Part shown: piece after piece, positions 19,462 through 27,391 of the stretch
How positions within the stretch are numbered: position 1 is the first letter of the stretch
Layout: each line of letters begins with the position of its first letter
DNA from: Crocinitomicaceae bacterium
Lineage (GTDB): Bacteria; Bacteroidota; Bacteroidia; Flavobacteriales_D; Crocinitomicaceae
Assembly: GCA_022447585.1 (NCBI GenBank)
Contig: JAKVAR010000006.1
Location: forward strand, 186,001 to 250,000
Direction: 5' to 3'
DNA length: 64,000 bases
Translations under genes and position numbers: made by a program
Notes under the pieces: generated by a model
The model's input: only the letters and a program-made list of their open reading frames with translations
Told to the model about the DNA's origin: nothing
The model's database searches: none

Positions 19462-20388
19462 TTGAAGGTAGCTTTAATCATTTCTTGCATACTAATAGCG
19501 TTCATTTCTAATGGTCAGCAATTACCCCAATACAGTCAATGGTCCTTACATCAATTTGCTGAAAACCCTGCTCATGCTGGTATTAAAAAATGCGTAGACA
19601 TTCATTCATTATACAGATTACAATGGATTGGTTTTGAAGGGGCCCCGCGCAGTGGATTCCTTTCTGTAAGCATTCCTCTTGCCTCTAAAAGAAGACGGTA
19701 TTTAAGCGCTCGTCATGGCACTGGTTTCAAGTTCGAGACCGATCAAATTGGACAATTTAATGTGAACCGATTAAACATGGCTTACGCTGCACATTTTAAT
19801 TTCGATAAATATAAAAGACTCTCTTTGGGCCTATATGGCGGTATTATACAATTGGGATATGATCCAGCAGGATTACAAGGAAATGAACCCGATCCGGCAG
19901 CGATGAATGAAGGCTCTATTGTAGCTCCAGACGCTTCTTTTGGGGCTTGGTTCAATGATGAAAAATACTACATTGGATTAGCTTTAAAAAACTTTATTCC
20001 CAGTAAATGGCGCAATATAGGTGTAAATTCAAGAAATCGGTTTCATGCATCTTTAAACGCAGGTTATCAGCTGAGCATTAATGAAATGCTTTCTCTTACA
20101 CCGGCTGCAATTATTCGTGTTCCTCCGAGAGGTCCCTTGTCTGTCGACTTAAACCTAATACTGGACATTCAAAACAAATTAAGTTTTGGAATTGGGTATA
20201 GAAACACAGATGCTTTTATTGCTCTCGTAAACATCAAAATACAAGAACAGTTTTCAATCGGTTATTCTTTCGATTATAACCTTTCTCAAATTCAATTAGG
20301 AGCAAAAAATTCACATGAAGTATCCTTAAGATTTACCACTTGTAAGCCGCGTAAGACTTCAAGCGCTAGCTGTCCATTATTCGAGTAA
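19462..20388 (+). CDS. PorP/SprF family type IX secretion outer membrane protein
   Basis: A 308-aa outer membrane beta-barrel. The signal peptide (ALIISCILIAFISNG) is followed by the family hallmark QQLPQYSQWSLHQFAENPAHAG, then GFEGAPRSGFLSVSIPL, IGLALKNFIPSKW and the C-terminal strand pattern FSIGYSFDYNLSQI. The start is TTG at 19462, 2 nt after the upstream stop, because no ATG fits the signal peptide; this implies translational coupling. It is encoded directly behind a type B cargo gene, the arrangement seen for SprB/SprF. A short Cys-containing tail (SASCPLFE) follows the barrel. Confidence 0.92.
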   Translation: MKVALIISCILIAFISNGQQLPQYSQWSLHQFAENPAHAGIKKCVDIHSLYRLQWIGFEGAPRSGFLSVSIPLASKRRRYLSARHGTGFKFETDQIGQFNVNRLNMAYAAHFNFDKYKRLSLGLYGGIIQLGYDPAGLQGNEPDPAAMNEGSIVAPDASFGAWFNDEKYYIGLALKNFIPSKWRNIGVNSRNRFHASLNAGYQLSINEMLSLTPAAIIRVPPRGPLSVDLNLILDIQNKLSFGIGYRNTDAFIALVNIKIQEQFSIGYSFDYNLSQIQLGAKNSHEVSLRFTTCKPRKTSSASCPLFE

Positions 20389-20443
20389 TTTAGTTACTCC
20401 CATTAGTTTTCAGTATATTAGTTTCTCACAATTACTCCTTTTT

Positions 20444-23400
20444 ATGAATCAACTAGTAAAACTCGTAGCAGTTAGCTTATTGGCATTCTCCTCATTTGGC
20501 CAAACGCAACAAACAATTTTCTTTAATTCCGGTGAGTATAAAATGAGTCCGGTTTTTGATCAAGATCAAACTTATTCTCCACAAGAGGTAGTCGATGGCT
20601 ATTACTTTAGACTTGTTCAATTTGCAAACATTCCCTCTCAAATTACTCAAGAAATGCTTGCATCTCAGGGTGTGGAGTTAATTGAATACCTTCCAAGAAA
20701 TGCTTTTTTCGTAAAGATTTCTGCTGGATCTGACATAACAATACTTCAAAATTCAGGGGTTATTTCAATGGAAAAAATTCAGGATGAATTTAAACTTTCA
20801 AGAAACTTAAGTAATCAAAATTATCCTCATTGGACTTTATTTGGAACAGATAAAATTGAATTAAACACAAAGGTTTTTAAAGGAATATCGAGTGCGTCTG
20901 CAATGAACATGTTGACTTCTGTTGAGGGCGAATTTGTTCAGATGAGTAGTCCAAAACTAATGACTATTCGCATCGATATATCAAAACTTGACGAACTCTA
21001 TAGTCTACCTTGTTTCTCGTACTTCGAAACTATCCCTGCACCTGGTGAACCTGAAAATTTAGTAGGAAGAACAAATCATAGAAGTAATTCAATTGCTTCA
21101 GATTATGAAGGCGGTTTGAAATATGATGGAACTGGAGTTACGATTATGATGCAAGATGATGGTTACATTGGCCCTCACATTGATTATAAAGGAAGAAACG
21201 ACCAATCTAATTGTTCGGGGTGCAGTTCAAACGATGCTGATGACCATGGAGATCACGTCGCTGGAACAATAATGGGTGCTGGAAACATAGACCCAAGTAC
21301 TAGAGGAATGGCCTTTGGTGCAGATCTTTTAGTATACGGACCAGGGAATTGGAACTATAATAGTGTTCCAAATCTCTATGCAAATAACGACATGGTTATC
21401 ACATCTAAAAGCTATAGCTCTGGTTGTAACGGAGGTTATGATGGATTAACAAGTCAATTGGATGAACAAGTTAGAACAATGCCCTCTTTAATTCATGTAT
21501 TTTCTGCTGGTAATTCAGGGACTAGTGACTGCGGATATGGAGCAGGCTCAAATTGGGGTAACATTACTGGCGGTCATAAATCGGGTAAAAATGTCATTGC
21601 AGTTGGAAATCTTTTATCAAATGATGCATTGGCTGGTTCGAGTAGTCGTGGACCTGCAACTGACGGTAGAATTAAACCTGATGTTTGTGGCGTTGGAACA
21701 AGTGTTAACTCAACTATTCCAAATTATACATATGGTACTAAAACTGGAACTTCAATGTCATGTCCTGGTGTAGCAGGTTCCATCGGTCAATTATATCACG
21801 CCTATAAAGATATGAACGGAGGAATGAACCCAGTATCTGGGTTGATAAAAGCAACGGTGCTAAATACAGCTGAAGATTTAGGTAATCCCGGACCGGATTT
21901 TAAGCATGGATGGGGAAGAATTAATGTAAGAAGAGCATACGAGTTACTTTCACAAAACAACTATCAATCAGGAACTATTTCTCAAGGGGGGAATAACAAT
22001 CATACGATTGATGTTCCTGTGGGAACTACCGAGTTAAAACTCATGCTTTATTGGACAGATTATGAGGGATCCACAAATGCTTCTATCGCCCTAGTAAATG
22101 ATTTAAATATGGTTTTGACAGATCCAGGAATGGTTTCTTATAATCCATGGGTATTAAACTCATCACCTAATGCAGGAACACTAGATGACGACGCCATACA
22201 GGCCGTTGACAACCTAAACAATATGGAGCAGGTTACAATTGATAATCCTCTACCAGGTACATATACAATTAATATTGATGGTTTCGCAGTTCCACAAGGG
22301 CCGCAAGATTACTTCTTAGTATACGAATATGGTCGAGATGAAGTATCCTTAACTTATCCTAATGGTGGTGAAGGGCTAAATCCTGGTACGGGGCAAACAA
22401 TTCGTTGGGATGCAACAGGAAACACAACAGACTTCACAGTAGAATACACAACGGATAATGGTGCAAGTTGGAACTTAATAAACACTGTTGCTGCAAATCT
22501 AAGACAAATTAACTGGCCTGTGCCGAACACCATTTCTGGACTTGCTAAAGTACGTGTTACTCGCGGAGGAAGCTCTGATGAGTCTAACGAGGTATTCTCC
22601 ATTCTTGGAACTCCTACGAATTTAGCATTCGGCTGGGCATGTCCTGATTCTTTGAACATTACTTGGAATAATGTAAGTGGGGCAACAGGTTATGAAGTGA
22701 GTATGCTAGGCGCGAAGTTTATGGATTCTATTGGAACAACCTCTTTAACCAATTTAACCGTGGCAGCTTCTGCAGCAGATGAAAACTGGTTTAGCGTTCG
22801 TGCTTTAGGACCAGATGATGCACGTGGTGAACGGGCAATTGCCATACGCAAGACACCGGGAGAATTTGGATGTACATGGAGTGCACCATATGCTTCAATG
22901 AATGTTTTATGCGAATCAATTAGTAACACAACATGTGCGCAGGTTTTTGATCAATCAATTAATACTGATGCTGGATCGTCTTACCTTTGGTATTTCCCAA
23001 ATGGAACTCCGACAACATCAACAGACCAAAACCCTACGGTATGTTATACAACAACAGGAATGCAGGATGCTGCTTTAGTCGTTACTAATTCAGCAGGATC
23101 GGATTCAGTTTATTTCAATGACTACTTAAATGTGATTTCGTCGAGAACCTTACCTTACTTTGAAGGTTTCGAAACAATTTCAAACTTCAACACAACCGAT
23201 GATTGGTCTACTGAAAATTATAACAACAATTCAACTTTTCAGGTTTCAAGTTTAGCCGCTCTTGGAGGCTCAAAAAGTGCACGATTAGCCAACCATAATC
23301 AAGCATCTGGAAGCGTTGATGAATTGATTTCAGGTCCAATTGACCTTACTTCTATACCTTCAAATGGTCAGGTTACTTTGAGTTTTAGATACTCCTATAA

Positions 23401-23974
23401 AAAACGCACCACTGACAATGATGAATGGCTTCGTATATCTGTAGCGAATGATTGCGAAAACAACTGGACGTTGAGAAAAACGATGCACGGAACTGTTTTA
23501 TCTGCAGAAACGCAAAATACGCCATGGGTTCCTTCTGATTCTTCAGACTGGACAACGGTTCACGTGACAAACATTACGAATACGTTTTTCACAGGTGAAT
23601 TTAAATTCAAATTTAACTTTGAAAATGACGGAGGAAACAATTTCTATCTAGATAATATCAACTTGTATGAAGGATCTCCTTCAGATAATATTATCGCAGC
23701 AGGAATTGAAGATTTAAACTCTTTCGAACAATTTAGTTTATACCCAAACCCAACTGCTAGTGAATTAAACGTAAGTTTCAATATTCAAGAATCGAATGAT
23801 ATTCATGTTTCAATTCAAGATTTACAGGGTAAATTAATTCAAACTCATAAAATTCATGCAATCACAGGATCAAATATTATTATGATGAATACTGAAGAGT
23901 TATCACCAGGTCTCTATTTCTTGAATTTACAGTCAAATCAAAGTTTAAAGACAGCACAATTTATCGTAAAATAG
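20444..23974 (+). CDS. Subtilisin-like (S8) secreted protease with type A type IX sorting domain
   Basis: A 1176-aa exported protease. The signal peptide is LVAVSLLAFSSFG, cut before Gln20. An N-terminal prodomain-like region runs to about 200. The S8 domain has Asp238 (MMQDDG), His268 (DDHGDHVAGT), Asn357 (SAGNSG) and Ser437 (KTGTSMSCPGVAG), a complete catalytic set. A beta-sandwich follows (about 510-625), then Ser/Thr-rich fibronectin/Ig-like modules and a PKD-like unit (about 640-890), and a MAM/jelly-roll-like domain (about 910-1085). The last 80 residues are the type A sorting domain: FSLYPNPTASELNV, DLQGKLIQT, LSPGLYFLNLQS and AQFIVK. It is probably cleaved and released or anchored by type IX secretion. 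Followed by a terminator. Confidence 0.93.
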   Translation: MNQLVKLVAVSLLAFSSFGQTQQTIFFNSGEYKMSPVFDQDQTYSPQEVVDGYYFRLVQFANIPSQITQEMLASQGVELIEYLPRNAFFVKISAGSDITILQNSGVISMEKIQDEFKLSRNLSNQNYPHWTLFGTDKIELNTKVFKGISSASAMNMLTSVEGEFVQMSSPKLMTIRIDISKLDELYSLPCFSYFETIPAPGEPENLVGRTNHRSNSIASDYEGGLKYDGTGVTIMMQDDGYIGPHIDYKGRNDQSNCSGCSSNDADDHGDHVAGTIMGAGNIDPSTRGMAFGADLLVYGPGNWNYNSVPNLYANNDMVITSKSYSSGCNGGYDGLTSQLDEQVRTMPSLIHVFSAGNSGTSDCGYGAGSNWGNITGGHKSGKNVIAVGNLLSNDALAGSSSRGPATDGRIKPDVCGVGTSVNSTIPNYTYGTKTGTSMSCPGVAGSIGQLYHAYKDMNGGMNPVSGLIKATVLNTAEDLGNPGPDFKHGWGRINVRRAYELLSQNNYQSGTISQGGNNNHTIDVPVGTTELKLMLYWTDYEGSTNASIALVNDLNMVLTDPGMVSYNPWVLNSSPNAGTLDDDAIQAVDNLNNMEQVTIDNPLPGTYTINIDGFAVPQGPQDYFLVYEYGRDEVSLTYPNGGEGLNPGTGQTIRWDATGNTTDFTVEYTTDNGASWNLINTVAANLRQINWPVPNTISGLAKVRVTRGGSSDESNEVFSILGTPTNLAFGWACPDSLNITWNNVSGATGYEVSMLGAKFMDSIGTTSLTNLTVAASAADENWFSVRALGPDDARGERAIAIRKTPGEFGCTWSAPYASMNVLCESISNTTCAQVFDQSINTDAGSSYLWYFPNGTPTTSTDQNPTVCYTTTGMQDAALVVTNSAGSDSVYFNDYLNVISSRTLPYFEGFETISNFNTTDDWSTENYNNNSTFQVSSLAALGGSKSARLANHNQASGSVDELISGPIDLTSIPSNGQVTLSFRYSYKKRTTDNDEWLRISVANDCENNWTLRKTMHGTVLSAETQNTPWVPSDSSDWTTVHVTNITNTFFTGEFKFKFNFENDGGNNFYLDNINLYEGSPSDNIIAAGIEDLNSFEQFSLYPNPTASELNVSFNIQESNDIHVSIQDLQGKLIQTHKIHAITGSNIIMMNTEELSPGLYFLNLQSNQSLKTAQFIVK

Positions 23975-23979
23975 ATTAG

Positions 23980-24008
23980 AAAAGGGGGCCAAAAACAGCT
24001 CCCTTTTT
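23980..24008 (+). terminator. Terminator of the S8 protease gene
   Basis: Arms AAAAGGGGGC (23980-23989) and GCTCCCTTTT (23998-24007) with one G-T wobble and an 8-nt loop, followed by a T run. It lies 6 nt after the protease stop. Confidence 0.82.
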
Positions 24009-24403
24009 CTGTTTTAATCCATCTTGTCCTGAAATAAGTTGACACAAATTCGTCCAATTGCCCTAAACAAAATTAAGGTGTGTCAATTTCGTTATTTGCC
24101 TGTAGTATTTGAAGAAGCCACTCGACTTATAAGGCGCATTTATACATCAGTTAATAAGCCCTATTATAAGAATTCCTAAACTAAAAAAGTTGTTGGAATA
24201 GGGCATTTTACGTCCTGCCGTTGGTGCTGTTTTTAATTCGAATTAAGAAGACTAAATACAATCAACCGGCCGCATGGAAACCATATGCCTTAAGTCGATA
24301 TGAGCGACAAAAAATTTCCATACAAAGATCTGTATCCTACATTAATCAAAAAGCATAAAAATAGAGTAACCCAATTCAACAAGAATAAGCATTCGTCATA
24401 TAA
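24009..24403. other. Gene-poor gap with inverted repeats, possibly a decayed mobile element
   Basis: No credible gene. TTGACAC (24039-24045) and GTGTCAA (24080-24086) form an inverted pair, each flanked outward by an AAATAA/TTATTT-like stretch, which resembles a pair of insertion sequence ends lying very close together. CCCTATT near 24160 and AATAGGG near 24200 form a second inverted pair. A frame of about 58 codons without an ATG ends at a stop near 24359; it matches nothing I know and I do not call it a gene. Confidence 0.35.
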
Positions 24404-25003
24404 TTAATACGTATGTTTTTCATGTTCCCATCCTTTCTTGGATAAGTATTTCTCTCCAGACTCAATTGCAGGTGTCTCTAATTGCGTTCCCATACTGTCG
24501 TTCCATCGGTTCAAATAACCGAACAAAGCTATTACACCTAAAATCTCAACAACCTCTCCTTCATCCCAATGTTGACGCATTCTTTCTGAAATGTCATCCG
24601 TTACTGCATTTGGAACCGCAGATGCAGCCAGAGCTAAATCAAAAGCCGCTCGCTCAGCCTCAGTAAAAGCCGGATAGGTTTTATAATCCCAAATATTGTT
24701 CATTTTATCTTCTTCAGATCCATATCGCTCAGCAGCTCTAATGGCATGAGCCTCACAATATCTGCAACCAGCAGTCATACTCGATAAGTATGCTAAAAGC
24801 CGCTTTAATGAACTGGTTACACGCCCTTTATTTTCCATAACTGCTTGATTCATTTCTAAAAATGCTCTGGCAATTCGTGGGCGATGCATCATTGTAAATA
24901 AACTATTTGGTGTAAAGCCAAGGGTTTCTTTATAAAATTTAGCCATTTCTATTGCTTCCTTCGTAGCGTTTTTATCCAATGGTTTTACTAATGGTTCTTT
25001 CAT
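24404..25003 (-). CDS. AhpD-like / carboxymuconolactone decarboxylase family protein
   Basis: A 199-aa all-alpha protein. Cys80 and Cys83 in TAGCRYCEAH, with His86, form the redox-type CxxC motif of the AhpD/CMD family's peroxidase-like branch. No signal peptide, so cytoplasmic. It is divergent from a TetR regulator with an 82-nt shared control region holding a palindrome that overlaps its predicted promoter. A peroxidase or detoxification role under TetR repression is an inference; the substrate is unknown. Confidence 0.87.
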   Translation of the reverse strand: MKEPLVKPLDKNATKEAIEMAKFYKETLGFTPNSLFTMMHRPRIARAFLEMNQAVMENKGRVTSSLKRLLAYLSSMTAGCRYCEAHAIRAAERYGSEEDKMNNIWDYKTYPAFTEAERAAFDLALAASAVPNAVTDDISERMRQHWDEGEVVEILGVIALFGYLNRWNDSMGTQLETPAIESGEKYLSKKGWEHEKHTY

Positions 25004-25014
25004 AAAACTTATTT

Positions 25015-25032
25015 TTTGTACAAACGTACAAA
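25015..25032. promoter_or_regulatory. Palindromic operator, probably for the adjacent TetR protein
   Basis: TTTGTAC (25015-25021) and GTACAAA (25026-25032) form a perfect 7-bp inverted repeat with a 4-nt spacer. On the minus strand the centre reads TACGTTTG (25028 down to 25021), a match to the TAnnTTTG -7 element of the AhpD-like gene, whose ATG is 18 nt further on. A repressor bound here would block that promoter directly. Confidence 0.6.
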
Positions 25033-25035
25033 TTT

Positions 25036-25063
25036 TTGGTTTAATTGGATTAATGTATATTTA
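25036..25063 (+). promoter_or_regulatory. Putative promoter of the TetR gene
   Basis: TTG at 25036-25038 and TATATTTA (7 of 8 to TAnnTTTG) at 25056-25063, spaced 17 nt. The start of transcription would be near 25067, about 19 nt before the ATG. It begins 4 nt past the palindrome, so the same operator could give autoregulation. Confidence 0.4.
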
Positions 25064-25085
25064 CGACTACCTTATTTAGTAAAAT

Positions 25086-25712
25086 ATGATAACTAAGAAA
25101 TTTGAAGATGAAATTTTAGCTGGAAGTGCAGTGTTAAATACCAAGCTTAAAATTCTAAAAGCAGCCGCTACTTCATTTTCTTCAATTGGATATGATGGCA
25201 CCACGATTAGAGAAATCGCAACTAAAGCTAAAGTTCCCCATTCTTCCATTACCTACCATTTTGGTAATAAAAAGCAACTATTCGAAACAGTTTTAGGTAA
25301 CCTATTCAAAGAAACATTCGAAATATCAAAATCATTCAGCATTAATGCCGCAACAATAGATGTAATAAAAGAGTTCAAAAATTATTTATTTCAAATTGCA
25401 CAATTCTATTATCAGCACCCAGAATTCCTTTTGATTCTTAACCGCGAAAGTTCAAACAAAAATGAGCCACTGAAAATAATAGAAAAAGAACTGAAGAAAT
25501 TAAAAGCGCTAGTGCGAAATCATTTAGAAATCTGCCAAACGCTAGGTGCATTGAAAAATATTCCTATTGATGATCTTCAATTACTCTTTTCTGGAGCTTT
25601 TCAGTCTATCTTTACAAGTTCGGATAGTCCATTATACAAGCTAAATAGTGTACAAGTAAATGCCAAATTAAAGAAACATGTTGAATATGTCGTTCTACTT
25701 ATAGGGGCTTAA
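25086..25712 (+). CDS. TetR/AcrR family transcriptional regulator
   Basis: A 208-aa repressor-type protein. The helix-turn-helix lies at about residues 18-65 (ILKAAATSFSSIGYDGTTI, IATKAKVPHSSITYHFGNKK), a textbook TetR recognition region. The C-terminal ligand domain has no recognisable specificity. It is transcribed away from the AhpD-like gene, the usual layout for a local repressor, and the shared gap carries an 18-bp palindrome. The inducer is unknown. Confidence 0.92.
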   Translation: MITKKFEDEILAGSAVLNTKLKILKAAATSFSSIGYDGTTIREIATKAKVPHSSITYHFGNKKQLFETVLGNLFKETFEISKSFSINAATIDVIKEFKNYLFQIAQFYYQHPEFLLILNRESSNKNEPLKIIEKELKKLKALVRNHLEICQTLGALKNIPIDDLQLLFSGAFQSIFTSSDSPLYKLNSVQVNAKLKKHVEYVVLLIGA

Positions 25713-25750
25713 ATTTCACTGTATTCACCATTATCAACGCTAGTGACTCA

Positions 25751-26233
25751 CTAATAAAAAATAATCTCCTTACTGGTTTTAGGAATTATTATAATGTAAT
25801 ATGGTTGTGTCATTACTGAGGTTGCTATACCATTAGGACTGGTCTTTTTTATTGCAACCTGAATTTGATTTTCGCCCTCTTGAACATCAGCAATTTTCAA
25901 GGAGTAACCTCCAGATGATTGAACTTGGTCAAAGCAAGCGATTACCGTTGATTCAGTCAAATCAACAGCCTTTTTTACAAAAAAATTTGATTCTGTATTA
26001 ACAGCATCCATTTTAAAAAGTAATCTATCCCAGGCCTCTTGAGACTGAATTACGACATTCGACTCTTCTATTCCCTCTTCACCTGCTCCACTGAGTATTC
26101 CATTTGCAACTACTTCAAATAACATCGTTTCTGTTTTTTGATCATCAGCCTCAGAACATTCCAATGCCTTTTTGGAATCAGCGCAACTTACTACCAAGAA
26201 AAACCCCAGTATCAAACCCATTAATTTCCACAT
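25751..26233 (-). CDS. PrcB-like lipoprotein
   Basis: A 160-aa lipoprotein: hydrophobic LILGFFLVV followed by SC with Cys17. The C-terminal 100 residues look like the PrcB C-terminal domain (QSQEAWDRLLFKM, TVIACFDQVQSSGGYSLKI, PYYIIIIPKTSKEIIF). PrcB is a protease-complex partner in oral treponemes; no PrcA/PrtP-like partner is next to it here, so function is not assigned. The stop codon lies inside a 13-bp dyad (TAGTGA, C, TCACTA, 25741-25753). Confidence 0.7.
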   Translation of the reverse strand: MWKLMGLILGFFLVVSCADSKKALECSEADDQKTETMLFEVVANGILSGAGEEGIEESNVVIQSQEAWDRLLFKMDAVNTESNFFVKKAVDLTESTVIACFDQVQSSGGYSLKIADVQEGENQIQVAIKKTSPNGIATSVMTQPYYIIIIPKTSKEIIFY

Positions 26234-26368
26234 TCTTTCTAGTTTAAATCCAATAATTACATTATAAAAATAGTATTTTAAGGTTATTCAATATTTGTTG
26301 TGCATAAATTCAACGTTTTAGCGCCATTTCAGACCTCCTTCTTACCATCTTTGTTTAAAATCTGTAGT

Positions 26369-27331
26369 ATGAAAAGACTTTTTGGAATCATCATTACGGC
26401 ATCATTAATAACTGCATGCGTGCCAGCTAAGCGTTATAATGAGCTCGTTGAAAAAGAGAAACAATGCAGTGAAGAACTGAAAAAGTTTAAAAACAACGCA
26501 CTTAACTTTGAAGCTGAGGCATCAGATTTTCATTCAAAATATGACGTTTTAACAAAGGAAGCTGATCAACTTAGAAAAGATACAACAAACCTAGGACAAT
26601 CATATAGAACGCTGCGAGCTAAATACGATAAGCTTTCTGCTATTAATGAAACCTTAGAAACAAACTACGATAAACTGAGGCTTTCTGGTGCTCGCGAAAC
26701 GGCCACTCTTCAAACTGATTTGCAACAGAAACAAATCGAACTTCAAAAGAAAGAAGATGCTTTAACGGCACTTGAAAAAGAACTTTTAACGAAACAAATG
26801 TTATTAGCCGAGCGCGAGCAACGCGTAAACGAATTGGAAAAAATGATTTCTGATAAAGACAAAGCTGTTCAAGATTTAAAAGATAAAGTAACGAATGCCT
26901 TAAAAGGATTCGAAAACAAAGGATTGACCATCGAAGAGAAAAATGGTAAAATCTACGTAAGCCTGGAGGCTAAGCTTCTATTTGCTTCAGGAAGCACTTC
27001 TGTTGAGGAAGAAGGTCAAGTAGCTCTTACAGATCTAGCACAAGTTTTAGAAACAGAAAAAGAGTTAGAAATCATTGTTGAAGGACATACAGACACGGAT
27101 AAAATGGCTGGAACTCGTCACCCAAAAAACAACTGGGAATTATCTGTTTTAAGATCAACATCAGTTATTGAAATCATGTTAGCTAACTCTGAAATTGACC
27201 CAACTCAATTGATGGCTGCTGGACGCTCCGAATTCATTCCTGTCGATCTGGAAGACAAGTCAAAAAACAGAAGGATTGAAATTATTATTTCGCCAAACTT
27301 GAATGAATTATATGAGTTAATCGCTCAATAA
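26369..27331 (+). CDS. OmpA/MotB-domain lipoprotein with long coiled coil
   Basis: A 320-aa lipoprotein from the ATG at 26369, chosen because it directly gives IIITASLITAC with Cys17. An upstream in-frame ATG at 26300 would add 23 residues before the signal. Residues 20-190 are a heptad-rich coiled coil (KLSAINETLETNYDKLR, LEKELLTKQMLLAEREQR). The C-terminal OmpA-like domain (about 195-315) has LLFASGSTSVEEEG, VEGHTDTDKM and RRIEIIISPN, including the peptidoglycan-binding Asp/Arg positions. It probably tethers the outer membrane to the wall. Monocistronic, 60 nt ahead of uvrC. Confidence 0.9.
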   Translation: MKRLFGIIITASLITACVPAKRYNELVEKEKQCSEELKKFKNNALNFEAEASDFHSKYDVLTKEADQLRKDTTNLGQSYRTLRAKYDKLSAINETLETNYDKLRLSGARETATLQTDLQQKQIELQKKEDALTALEKELLTKQMLLAEREQRVNELEKMISDKDKAVQDLKDKVTNALKGFENKGLTIEEKNGKIYVSLEAKLLFASGSTSVEEEGQVALTDLAQVLETEKELEIIVEGHTDTDKMAGTRHPKNNWELSVLRSTSVIEIMLANSEIDPTQLMAAGRSEFIPVDLEDKSKNRRIEIIISPNLNELYELIAQ

Positions 27332-27379
27332 GTCATTTTAGGTATTCTGGAAATTCTCGCTTTTAGCAACATTTTCTGC

Positions 27380-27387
27380 TATTTTTG
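27380..27387 (+). promoter_or_regulatory. Perfect -7 element immediately before uvrC
   Basis: TATTTTTG matches TAnnTTTG exactly and ends 4 nt before the uvrC ATG. If used, transcription starts at or next to the start codon. A clear TTG -33 element is not visible. Confidence 0.35.
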
Positions 27388-27391
27388 ATCT

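Noticed and set aside
24240..24361. Open frame of about 58 codons ending near 24359
   Set aside because: No ATG, no promoter, and no family resemblance; a run of this length is not unusual by chance.
25741..25753. Dyad TAGTGA-C-TCACTA as a terminator
   Set aside because: A 1-nt centre cannot form a hairpin and no T-tract follows; it may be chance, or a protein-binding site.
26300..26368. Extended N-terminus of the OmpA lipoprotein
   Set aside because: The ATG at 26369 gives a proper lipoprotein signal with Cys17; the longer form would bury it.
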